64,000 nt of DNA, taken from assembly GCA_963082975.1 (NCBI GenBank), contig OY720348.1:73371719-73435718 (forward strand). The letters are read 5' to 3'. The position numbers and the translations under genes are program-made. The stretch is from Labia minor (Eukaryota; Arthropoda; Insecta; Dermaptera; Spongiphoridae). Positions 1 through 11,878 of the stretch are shown piece after piece. The notes beneath the pieces are model-generated. The model was given only the letters and a program-made list of their open reading frames with translations, was not told where the DNA came from and made no database searches. Within the stretch, counting starts at the first letter, position 1. Every line of letters begins with the position of its first letter.

Positions 1-2584
1 CGTTGCAATACGAAAAGGAATCCATTCTTTTTGTTTTTTGTTTTCTCGGTTTATATACTCGTATTACACGAAACACGAATACACTATTATTTATTTATTT
101 AAGTAAATGTATTTATTTTTTAAATCCAAATTGCAGTATTCAAGAATAAGAATAAGAATAAAAAAAAGTTTCTATATACGAGTATAAAATGCAAATGAGC
201 AAAAGAAAAGATTAACGGTTAGTAAATGTCATCTGACGGGTTTTATTTTATAGTCTCTTATCTTTGCTATTTTATTGATTTGTACATTTTTCTTGTAAAT
301 TCATAAACCATCGACTAATGAAGTTATGCAGATATTCTATGATTCTCTTCTTGTCATTTGGGTTCCGTTCCAAAAAATCAAATGGGACTTCAATCCTTTA
401 TTTTTATCAAATGGACTTATCCTACTAAATTGGATTGAAACTTGGTTATTCCTGTAGGCGTACTCATCCCCGCTCCTCCCTCTCCAACAAATCACCTTCT
501 TTTTCTTTTAATGTAAGCAATGGAGCGTAGGCGGAGGTGGGGTTATTGATCGAAATTGCAACGCAACAGCAACCACTAAAAATGGTTCCAACCCCATGAG
601 AGGGTGCAACTACGCTGCTGCACACCGTGCAACATTTTTTTTCTTTTATCAGCAAATCGATTGAATAAAAACCGAGGACGAACACAACTAAGAAAAGTAG
701 CGGTCAACTACCTTGGAACAAGCGAGGCGTTTGTAGTTTTTGCGCAATTTTCAAGTACAAAACCAGTTCATAACTAAACATAAAAATTGCGATAAGTGAA
801 GGACTTGCAATGTCTTATGCAGATGGATAGACAACAGGATTGCATTAGATTTGGAAGAAAACCTGAAATACTAGTGACATATGAGTAGAGTTGTTTTTTT
901 TTATGTCAACAGTTTCTAAATCTTCTAGAATGAAGATGACTAGATAGGTTTTCTTTTTCAGTTCCTGAATCCTCCTGAATAATACAATTTACTATTGTAA
1001 AGTTAGAAGTTTTACAAATCAATTCGAATTGAGAATATTGTATTTTACAAAATAGCAAGAAAGATTTTTTATTAAAATAACAGACAACTAACGAACATTT
1101 CTTTAATAAGATTATAATTATCAAAAAAAAAAAAAAAAAAAAAAAAACAGAAGTGGAACTTTTATCTATCTTACCATATGAATTTTAATGAAATTCTAAT
1201 TAATGTATCTAATCTTCATCTTTTTTTCTAATCTAAAATTTATAATTTGTGTTTTCCAGATTGTACTTGAAACATATCCGCATTAAAATTTTGTGATGTT
1301 AATTATTGAAATTATAAAAAACAAAAGACAAAGCAAAAGAAAAAAATCAAAGATGAATCAGGTGATTTCGAATTAAAATGAGCAATAGGTTACTCTGTAC
1401 TAAGCAAATATAATTCGAATGTTTAATATAATTTTGAAATCATTCTTAGATTTATTATTTCAAGATTATTTTTTATTTAGGTACAAAAGAAAGAAAATGT
1501 AGGTGATGAATAAGTTAATCTGAATTTTAATAGGTATCACTGTTTTAATAGGTAGAGAATTCAGAAAACGAAGTTGTGGGTCATTTAATGGTCCGCAAGC
1601 CAGGACATGAACAAAAATAGTCAAGATTTTCTAAACAAGATTGGATTTCAATTACTATCACAAAGGGCTGGTGTTTTTTCATAGAATAGAACCAAGTACA
1701 GAGTTAAGTTCCCCCCACCCCCACCTCGATCCATTACTTCAACTAACACATATGATTTTCTAAACATGTGATTTCGTTGGTTTTGATTCCATGGACTATT
1801 TTATAACGTTTTTTTTTTAGTTGTTCTAATTCAGGAAAGTAATTTTAAAATTAAACCTTTTGATATATATTTTATGTCAGTAAGAAGATCCCTAACCATC
1901 CATAAATTATGTTAGGTATATTTATAGGTACGGAACTCCAAAGTAACTTCCAACAATCCCTATACCCCACCTCCATCCAATTCCTATTCTCTCCCAACTC
2001 GCTCTTATCCGATATTTTTTTTTCATTCCAATTATGAAAGCATTTTTACTCCAAGCGCAAACGTAGATAATTTTCATGTGCACTAATATAAAAAAAATTA
2101 AAAGAATTTCAATTGATGAAAAATGAAATAGAATATAAAAAAAACGGAAGTAAACAAGTACTTAATATGTCCAATTGGTTAGCAATTGATAAAACGCTCC
2201 GTTGCGACATCAAGAGCAATGGAATATTTTTCAAGCACCAATCAAGAATAAAATAAGCATTTTAAAATGCAACGTTTCGTATCCGTCCGATATTGGATTG
2301 ATTCTCTGATGCATCATTGAAATAAAGCAATTATCTTAATCAACTGCATACTACAGAAATATTTACTTTTATTATATATTTTTAAATTATTATGATTGTA
2401 TACTAAAAAATTAGATTAAGCATTTTAATAAACTTTAATCATTTTAATTAGATGATAAAAATTGATTAAAATATATGTTTGGTTCTAAAATAAGAAATAA
2501 ATGTTATTTTTTAAAAAAAGAATAATTAAATGTAACAAATGATATACGAAAAAAGTGATAACGCATGAAAATATTATTTAATCC

Positions 2585-2637
<53 letters not shown>

Positions 2638-4050
2638 TATATATAGTGATTAAATAAGAAAAGCAATTTCCCGACATGATATTTACTTCCAATACTTATC
2701 AAATTCTTCTAAATTTATCTAACCCTTCTAGTTCGTTAGTTCTTTCAATTGAAATCCAATAAAAGAATGAATCCTCTCCAAAAGTTGCAATGAATACAAT
2801 TTTCGATGAATCTATTGGATTTGTTGTTTTTTTTTTAATTCAATAGCTAGGGGAAGGGTGATTTGGGCGTCTGGGATAACATGGGCTTGGTTGGCAAGGT
2901 CAGTAATTGGTCGAAGGGCTGTTAGCTGATAAGTTAATGGATTCTTTGCACTGCTCATCCCTCTTTTTGAAACTGAATTCATTTCGTTTGTAGATTTTGT
3001 TTCTTCTCTGTTATGTCTCGAGAAAACAAAGCAAATCTTAGAAGAAAGGGCTTTCGATCCAATGACCCTGAACTTTGTGCCCTAAGAGAAAGTAAAAGGA
3101 GAGGGGAGAAAAAACAAAGGTAGCAATTGGTGCAATGGTTGAAGAGGGTGGAAGAAGACCAGGCAGGCGACAGATGTGCGTTTTAACGGGAGCCTGCAAC
3201 CAAGGACGCTGTTATTACAGTTACGAGCCTCCCCCGAGGAAAGCGCACCGATATGTGTCCAGCATATTTCTATTTTTCCATTGCAAGATCCGCCCCTCCA
3301 AGCAACCTGTTTCTCTCTCAATTAAGTTCAAGGCCGAAGCTGAAACCGCTTTGCTCAGGTCTATATTTCATTAAACCTGTTTGACATTTCCATCGATAGC
3401 ACGAGGCTCTCGCTAAGAAAAGAAAAATGTTGCCATTCCATTCTTTGTTTCAGACATCGATTGCCTAACCGCGAAGGAGAAGTGAAAAAAAAATCAACCT
3501 GACTTCACGCTACACTACACGTCCTGCTCATCGCCCAAGAGAACAGGATGATATCATCCCTTCTCTTCTCATCATAGGATTTTTCCTTAAATACGAAAGG
3601 ATTTCTACAAAAGCCAACCTAAATAGCATATTCCTTCAATCGGTATTCTTTCCATCGGAATCGGTTAATAATGAAGATAGTTCCTATTTTATTATTTGGT
3701 AAAATAATGAAATCTCTCTTAAAGATCATTTCGAGAGCCTGTAACAATCGAATAGAGATGGAGTGAAATTGGCCATGCCCCAAAAACATGGGTCTATATA
3801 CATTTATTGAATTTGTAGGATAAGAATAAAAATGAATAGGGATAACATCATGAAATAGGAATGATTAGGGACTAAGAATACTAATGCTTTGTGATCTTCA
3901 ACTCTCCATCATAATAATAAAAGTTCATATGGGTTTACCGATACCTATTTACAACAATTATAAAGAACAAAATTATATGTTTTAAGTCAAGTTGATAAAG
4001 AATTTCATTTAAAATACCTTGGTAGAGAAGATAATTATTTCTAGAACTAA
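1..4050. other. Gene-poor AT-rich region with one compositional island
   Basis: I find no convincing gene. Open frames are under 80 codons and overlap on both strands. There is a poly(A) run near 1124-1147. The stretch at about 2850-3420 is clearly less AT-rich than its surroundings and has overlapping short frames on both strands (3082-3374) with no splice pattern or protein family I recognise; it looks more like a regulatory or otherwise constrained non-coding island than an exon. Confidence 0.5.
2592..2631. repeat. (TA)n microsatellite
   Basis: About 20 uninterrupted TA units followed by TGTGTG. The short minus-strand frame across it is a translation of this repeat and not a gene. Confidence 0.9.
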
Positions 4051-4682
4051 TAATATAAATATAAAAAAAATTTATAAAATAACATTTTTCTAATGGGCTA
4101 AAAAGAATAAAACAATTTTTCTATAAGCCTGACAAAGTTTATGGATGATTGGTTCATATTCAACGAAAAACGTTGGGCGCATTTAGTTTTATTTATTCAT
4201 ATGAAAAATCAAGTCAAATTTTTATTTATAATAATAAAAATTTTATTAAACACATAAACTGACAAAATTTTTATTATGCAAATAAATTGATAGATTAAGA
4301 GATAAGAAATTATTTTTTTATCACTGTAAACTATACCTATATCAATGTATGTAACAAATTTTAAAAGAATTATTATTTTATCAAATTTACATATTATCAA
4401 TCAAATCGAAAACAGTTGGTTATATTAGAAGAAACAGTGTTACTTGTTAATGAAGTATTTTAGTGTAGTATGAAAGTATATATATAAATTATAGCTCTAT
4501 AAAGGAATTTAATTGCATAGAAATAAAATAGAAAGCAAATGAAAACTAAATGCGCCCAACTTTTTTAGTTGAATATGAAGCAATTCATCCTTAAACTTTG
4601 TCAGGTTTATAGAAAAATTATTTTATTTTTTTTAGTCCATTGGAAAAACATTATTTTATAAATTTTTTTTATATTTATATTA
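4051..4682. mobile_element. Non-autonomous element with 140-bp terminal inverted repeats
   Basis: The segment at about 4051-4190 is repeated in inverted orientation at about 4543-4682 with only scattered mismatches. Both arms carry the landmarks AAGTTTATGGATGA-like, CCTGACAAAG-like and GGGCGCATTTAG. A third, single-arm copy lies at 50763-50907, so this is a dispersed family. The 350-bp interior is AT-rich with only a 63-codon frame that resembles nothing I know. Long inverted arms around a non-coding core fit a foldback element or long-TIR MITE. No target duplication was resolved because the flanks are low complexity. Confidence 0.75.
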
Positions 4683-5466
4683 TTTTATTCTTTTTAGTGC
4701 AATTTTAATTCGATAAATTTATTTAATATAACAAAAGAAATAGAAAGATGAAGTTATAAGAAAATTTGCAAATTTTTTCTGATAGCTTTTGTAGCTGTCT
4801 TGGTCCATCAGTTGCTAGATATCATCGAGATAACATATGTAAATTTGTAAATACTGTAAAAAATAATTTTCATCGTGTTGGTATTTAACTACATAGATAC
4901 AATTTAAGATGAAGAAAATGAATTCTTTTACAATGCTTATGATAATTAATATTTATTCGATTATGCTTTATAATTCTACTTAATTGACGATTTAGTTAAT
5001 AGCAGAAAAAAATTTCAAAATAATTTTCGGAATGTTTCCATTCATTTTTTTTTTTTTTTTTTTTTTTTTAATCAAAAGCCGAAAATAAGAAATAATGATC
5101 TGGATGTTATTAAGAAATTTAAAAATATAACTTTTGTTATACAAGTTATATAATATACTGACCAACATTTTATTATAAAAAGGGATTAATCAAGCGTAAA
5201 TTTTTTCTCCCCTAATCTAATTCATATTTCGAAAAGAAAAAAATTATTTGCAATCGCCGTACTGGATTGGATAATTTTTGAAAATTAAATTCTTTTTAAT
5301 TATTTCTACTCACATTGCTATCTCTATGTATATATTTTAAATATTCCAATTAAAATAAATTTTTTATGATGTTTTATATAGTCCATTTGATAACAAATAT
5401 ATGTGACTAGGACAAGTTAGATATACATATATAGATAAAATAAACTATTTCTTTAATCGAACCATG

Positions 5467-5499
<33 letters not shown>

Positions 5500-5989
5500 C
5501 AAAAAGATATATAATTATTATATCTAAAATTCTTTTGTTAACACTTTCATCGAAATTTGCATGAATATAATAAATGTATAATTAAAAAGTTGATAAGAAA
5601 TTATAAATAAATTAATTAATTCAATTATCTTGCTTATTGGATCGTTTATTTTTTCTTTATTTCCTCGTTTTTCATTCTATCTTTGTTTTAAAACGTTAAT
5701 TAATTAAACTTTTATAAAAGGATAAAATTGTCATTGTTTATACATATTGAGACAAAAAGAGTGCCAACCATTTAAAAAGAGAAGAAGATAAAGACAATAT
5801 TGATGAATGGAGAGTTAAAGAGGAGGTATGGCACTTTATGGATAAGAAAGGTGGATCTTTAATGACAGTGAAGAGAAGCTTGAAATGTACTATAGAGAAA
5901 TATATATATATGTATGTATATTTCAAAAAATATTCCCCCTAATTATAATAAAAAACAATTAAAAATCATTTCCTACTTGAAACTACCAA
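4683..5989. other. AT-rich intergenic DNA
   Basis: Contains a poly(T) run near 5045-5069 and (TA)n near 5476-5498. No gene or recognisable element seen. Confidence 0.5.
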
Positions 5990-6165
5990 AACTCTATTTC
6001 AAATATTAAAAATTATTTGACAATGAAATAAAAAAAGTTCATGCTTGGAAGAGATTCGATCCGAAGCCATGAAGTTTTTATATATATCCTGCTAAATATC
6101 TTATACAAGAGAAGTTTTTTCTCCCATCTTATAATAAAATTATTTAATTAATTAATTAATATTTA
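5990..6165 (-). mobile_element. tRNA-related SINE, family S1, copy a
   Basis: Read on the minus strand it shares with copies near 27815, 31225 and 39795 the block TTCGGATCGAATCT (pol III B-box-like, plus-strand 6052-6062), followed by a tail of the form AAGCA...ATTTTTTTTATTTgATTGTCAAAT. It also shares an upstream block, TAAGATATTTAGCAGGAT, with copies b and c. Four copies with a B-box-like core and a common tail fit a SINE. The A box is weak in this copy, and the middle section present in copy c is missing. Confidence 0.6.
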
Positions 6166-6440
6166 CAAAATAGTATGAACATCAATCGTCAAACACTACA
6201 AGTTTTAAAATAATGTATTTAAACTTGAGTGAATGAATAAAAATTATTTTAAATTAAAATTATCGATATTTTTTATTTAAAGAAAAAATACTTAAACTTG
6301 GGAAAGCACTATAAAATTAGACAAATATCGATTATATATGTAGTATAAAAAAAGAAGTTATATTTATATTAAAGTGTATTTGGTTGCCTAATCAATAGGC
6401 GAATTATTTATAGATATAATATATTATTTCTTTATTTACA

Positions 6441-6478
<38 letters not shown>

Positions 6479-9175
6479 TATTTGAAGTATATGTGATGGA
6501 ATGTCGAATATATTTTGAATCAATGTGCAATATTCTGTTAAGTGGATGAAGTATGGGACGAGGGAAGAATAGTCTGTTAGTCCAAGCGAGAAATTTCGAT
6601 TAAAACGATCCGAGGAGGATAGTGAATTGTTGGTTTGTGAATTTGGTAATAGAGTTTTAGATTGTTTCATTTGTATTCATTTCATTATATTTCAAGAAGA
6701 AAAAAAGAAGAAAAGAATCCGAGCTTTACAAAATAAATAAACAAATCAACTTACCAAAAAAAAAGAAAAGAAAAAGAAACCTTTTTATAAATATGATTGA
6801 AATTTCATTAAATTGAATATGTATTTAATTGGAAATTTGTTTGAAATATTTTTTATTTTGCAATTGAATGTAATAAAAGGGTTCATAAGAAAAAAGTTAA
6901 ATATTTTTTTTAAATTTTTTTCGTAATTTTATTTGAGTAAACTTTCCTTTTAGACTGGTAATTAATTACTGCGACTAGCATGTCGAACAAATAAATTGAA
7001 GTACACGTAGAGTGAGGACGTTCATTGATAATAATATAAATTTAAAAAAAAATGAGAAAAAACGATACGAATAAAGAGAAAGATGGATACTATAATTAAC
7101 ATATTTAATTAATAAGCGTGAGGCATCGTTCATGCCTAAGAAGCATAATACTTCAAAATATTGGAATATACTTAGAATGCTTCGTAGAATAGATCGACAC
7201 AAAAAGATGAAATCTCAGGAGGATAACAAGAAATAGCATAACCAGTACCCCAATAAAAAGGATTCCATGGGGGAGGGTGCATCGTTCATTCCAAGAGAAA
7301 TGGATTGATAGGGAAATCCATGAAGAAACAAAGGGTGGACCCATCCATGACGATTTGGACATGATAGAAATTGGATGGAAATCATTCAGGATGGAGGCAG
7401 TAGAAGGTGGATGTAGAACTCCATAAAATTACAGCAATCGATTAGGAATAGGAGGGAAGGAGAAAGGTAAAGCAATCATGAGCTCACGTAAGAGCAGGCA
7501 GCGGTGGTAATCTCTCAAGTAGATTTTAGAAGCAAAATTCACCCGTTACCCGTTACCCATTTTCGAAAAGGAGGAGAATGCATTCCAAAATCGAGCAGGG
7601 GCATGGGCCACGTGACTTGGGAGGAAGGAGAAAAAAATAGCAAGGCATTTTACGGGGTTTACGGGGAGTCCGATGGGAAAAGAGAAGGAAGTACGTCAAG
7701 ATTGGAGCTGATTCATGATGAGGACAGTTGAAGGAATGAAGTTGCTGCCGCCAAGAACACAAACGACAACTACATGATGATATATTATTCCTTACAATCA
7801 ACTAGATCAACTAATAATATTTTAATTTATTTTTTATTTTAAGAAATTTTTAAATAGATATTATTTTTAATATTTTTAGATGCCATTCATTTTCAAAAAA
7901 AAATCAAAAAGAATTAAAGGAATATTATTTTTCTTATAAAAATGGTTTAACATTTTTCAGAAAATTGTTATAATAAATGAGACAACACTGTTATATTTAA
8001 ATAATCTGTTTTTTTTTTATTAATTTTATTTATATAATTATAACCTGATTTTGAATATGCATAAAGAGAATATTATTATGGTTATTATTTATTAAATTGT
8101 ATATTAGAAAAATAGGATCATAAAAAAGATATATTGATAAGAAAAAAATGAATTTGAATCTATTTTTGTAATTTATCAAAAGAAATGGGAGATCATTTTC
8201 GATTTGGATTTGGATTTGGATCGAATGATGGAAGCCAATCGGAAACATCGGTACCATCCTTAATTACCAACTTGAAAAAGGTGTATTCTCATCTTTGTGA
8301 ATAGGGATCATTTATAATAAAGTATAGAATTGATATTATTGGAGATGGAAATATGGACTAAACGTTTATTAGAGGTTTAAAACATAAAAAAGAGGGGGGG
8401 GGAGTATTTTGTTTGCCGGTGAGAATCGGACAGCTGTGAGCTGCCTTCGGAATATCCACGCAATTCCTAATTGCTTCCACAACCTTGCAAGGAATGAACT
8501 TTCTCTAATGCCGCGGGGGTACGCATTCCAGTCGGCAGCCTTCAAATAATCCATCACTCCCGATTGTCGAAATTCAAAAGAAAATCACCTCACCCAAAAG
8601 AAAAACATCAAAATAATAAAAAGGAAAGGTTATTCAATTTTATAAAATGAATTCAAAATAGATTAATTTATTATTTTTCTTATAATCGACGATTTTGTTC
8701 AAAATAAGAGTGGGGCGGAGAAATTCTACTATGTACGAGAACCTTAAAATTTAATAAAAATAAAAAAAAATAAAATTGTTGAAATTAATAGATTTAATGG
8801 AAGGCGTTCATTAAAATAGTTTTTTCTGATTTCATAGAACATGTACTATACTAAACATAAAATAAACATTGAATAAAAATCATTGAAATTGGAAGAAATT
8901 TGAAATGGATTGATTTAATTGTTTTATGGACATTTTGGTTATTACTCCATCCCCAGTTTTCTTCATATCTTCTCAGGATATGAAACAACCGAAACTAGCA
9001 CATAAAGTGATAAAAAAATAAATTTAACAGAAAAATGTATTTTTATTTTAAAATTCATTTATTTAACACTTGAATTAATTATAAATTAATTAATTTTAAA
9101 AAAATGAAAATACACTATTTTTAGAAAGTAATTAATTTTATTTTAATAATGGAAATAATTAATATATTAATACTT
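6166..9175. other. Gene-poor region with compositional islands
   Basis: Holds (TA)n near 6446-6474. A purine-rich, less AT-rich island at about 7200-7760 and a smaller one at about 8390-8570 carry short frames on both strands without splice structure or recognised homology. A CACGTG site is at about 7611. No gene supported. Confidence 0.5.
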
Positions 9176-9177
9176 AC

Positions 9178-9211
9178 AGTACCGGGACCCCGAGCCTCGG
9201 CTCGGTAATTA
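9178..9211. repeat. Short GC hairpin repeat, copy 1
   Basis: A perfect hairpin CCGAGC-CTCG-GCTCGG at 9190-9205 preceded by GTACCGGGACC. Its arrangement matches the copies at 9262 and 16482. Confidence 0.5.
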
Positions 9212-9261
9212 AGTTAAAAAAAAAAGGATTCCTTATTATTGGGTTTGGCTAGTAATATTAA

Positions 9262-9292
9262 AACTAGGGACACCGAGCTATCGCTCGACCCT
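9262..9292. repeat. Short GC hairpin repeat, copy 2 (Helitron-end-like)
   Basis: CGAGC-TATC-GCTCG at 9274-9287. Read on the minus strand the hairpin is followed after about ten bases by CTAG (9264-9267) and then T, which is how Helitron 3' ends are built. The other two copies lack an exact CTAG, so the assignment is tentative. Confidence 0.45.
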
Positions 9293-9295
9293 ATA

Positions 9296-11847
9296 ATAAT
9301 ATTGATATACAATTCTTTAATTATTTATTACAATTATGAAATGTTGCATCATTGCATCAATACCGATTAAAATGAATGTAACTGGGGTCATCCTTCTTCC
9401 GTCCATCTTTCTTTGGTCTCGTCATTCCCTTCAAGGATCAAACTATTAAATCTATTTTGGATTTCGATTTGATATTTGAATTTATGTTGCTCGTTTTTAA
9501 AATTATCTAAATTTTATCGATTTTGATTAATTTCTCCTAACTTCGTGTTACGCGTCGAGAGCCGTTCTCTCCATTTTGATTACAAGCAAAGAATGATCGG
9601 AATCCCAATCTGCCCCTCTATAAACTCGAACATCAAGAATATTAGACTGACGTCTTCTGGATTGCATGAGTTAAATTATGTTCATTAGATATGTAAGAAT
9701 CGTTTTAATTTATTGATTATTAATTGTAGTAGGGTAAGGTGGATTGCAAAGGAGTTATTTTTTTTTCGGGTGTGAATGATCGCGATTGATGGGATCGACC
9801 TTGTCATTTGTTTTTGAGTGAAAATAAAAAAATGAACTTGTTTGAATCCAATTTAATTTTAAGATACCAAATAAAATAAATAATAAATAAACAAAAGAAA
9901 TTTAAAAGAAATATATGGTAGTTGAATATTTACAGTTAAGTAATATTTCAAATATATAAGAATTAATTTATTAATTTATATATACTATAGATTATGGTCT
10001 TAAATTTATAATATGTAGGATCATTAATGAAATATAAAAATATAGAAAAAATGGATCGATTATTTCCAATATTAAAATAATATTAATTATTTTCTAATAA
10101 ATAGTGTATTTTCGATATATTTTTTAAATTAATTAATTTATAAATAATTGAAGTCTTAAATAAATGAATGTTAAAAATAAAATTAAGTTTAATTGTTGTT
10201 GTAGAAACAAATCATTTGTATCAAATCCTGGAAAGATTGGGGCAAGTCAACAGAAATTAGAAGGGACGGTGTTTTAATAATATTAGTATTTTTTTAAAAA
10301 TATTTTTATAGAAAAAACAGTTCTAATACTTGTGACTGTTTTGACATTTACAATGAAATTAAATTAATATTATGACCAATTACATAAAATGTGTAAAACA
10401 GATAGAAAAATGAAAAAATAATCATTGAAAAAGTGTGTATGCAAATTTATAATTTATTTATTTTTTTAATGTTCTATACTAATGGGTACTTTAATAAAAA
10501 ATAATATAAGTTGGAAATTTCGAAATCCGAAAGGAATGAAAAATTATTTTATCTTTTTCTAGTTTAATTTAATAGATCACAAAATTAATTACATTTTAAT
10601 AATAGACATACGGTTTATGGAATACTTTTGGAGCTAATGAGAAGATTCGAAAGAGTTGACATTGTACAATAATAATATAATTTTTTTGAAAGAATATTGT
10701 TTTCATTCTATTTTTATTAGATGGACATTTCAACGATTGTAAAATTAAGAGATTTTTTTCCAATGATCCATTGCTCTCCTAATACCGGTCCATTTTTAAT
10801 AGTATTCCATTAATTACAAATATAGATTATTCTGGTATTGTATTTGGAAATACCATTGGGTATCCAAATTACTATTGAACAAATGAACTTTTTTATATGG
10901 AATCTGTATAGGAGGCCATGAGAAGGATAATTTTATTTATTTATTTTTTAGAAGAAACCAAATGGAAAACAAGAAGTACGTAGGTCAAGTATACAGTGTG
11001 AATACAATAGAAATAGGAAGGAATTAAGAGAGGATAGAGTTATTGGATGGAGGTGCCTCAAAAAATGTACGGTTGGTTGATGGTTGCCAAGGACTTTGAA
11101 GTTCAGTGAAGCCACCAAGATGCACAGGTTGGATTTTTTGATATTTATGCTTATAATAAGAATGATTCTATAATTTAATATCTATAATAATAAATTATAT
11201 ATATTCTATAAGAATAAATTTCTATACTTCTTGCTCTTTATCGTATGTCTTATTTCTGGTTAATTAACTTCTCTAAATAAGGCAAGTGTAAGTTTCTATA
11301 AAAATTCTTTCCAAGAGTCGCGATTGCAAAATTAAATCAACTAAGTAAATAGATTATCGTGAAAGGCCAAAATATTAATCCTTCTTGAAATAATCAAAAT
11401 AAAAACAGGAAATTATTGTTTTTATATGAAAATTTTTATATTTTGTAATTACTACGTGCAATTGCTCTAATGTGCTATAATAATAAAAAAATAATAATAA
11501 ATTATAAATGGTTTCATAATAAGTCGAAGCTGGTTGAAAATTATTCAGACCGTGAAAAATATACTACTATTTAAATATAGATAGAGATAGATAGAGAAAG
11601 ATAGATAGTATGAAATAAAACGTACCAATAATAAATAAACTGTTGAGAGAAGCGAAAAGGATGAGAGAACGAATCAAGTTGGTTTTTTGTGATTCAATGA
11701 GAATTCTAGTAATATTTTCCATTCTAATTTTGATCTAATTTTAAGTATTATATAAACAAATTGAATTTAGAATTAATATATTGACAGTAAAGACAAGTGG
11801 AGAAATATGATATATTCAATTATTATATAAAATTATATAAAATGAAC

Positions 11848-11878
<31 letters not shown>

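Noticed and set aside
3082-3374. Overlapping 79-codon frames on both strands
   Set aside because: Neither has a recognisable product or splice sites; open frames are expected in a locally less AT-rich block.
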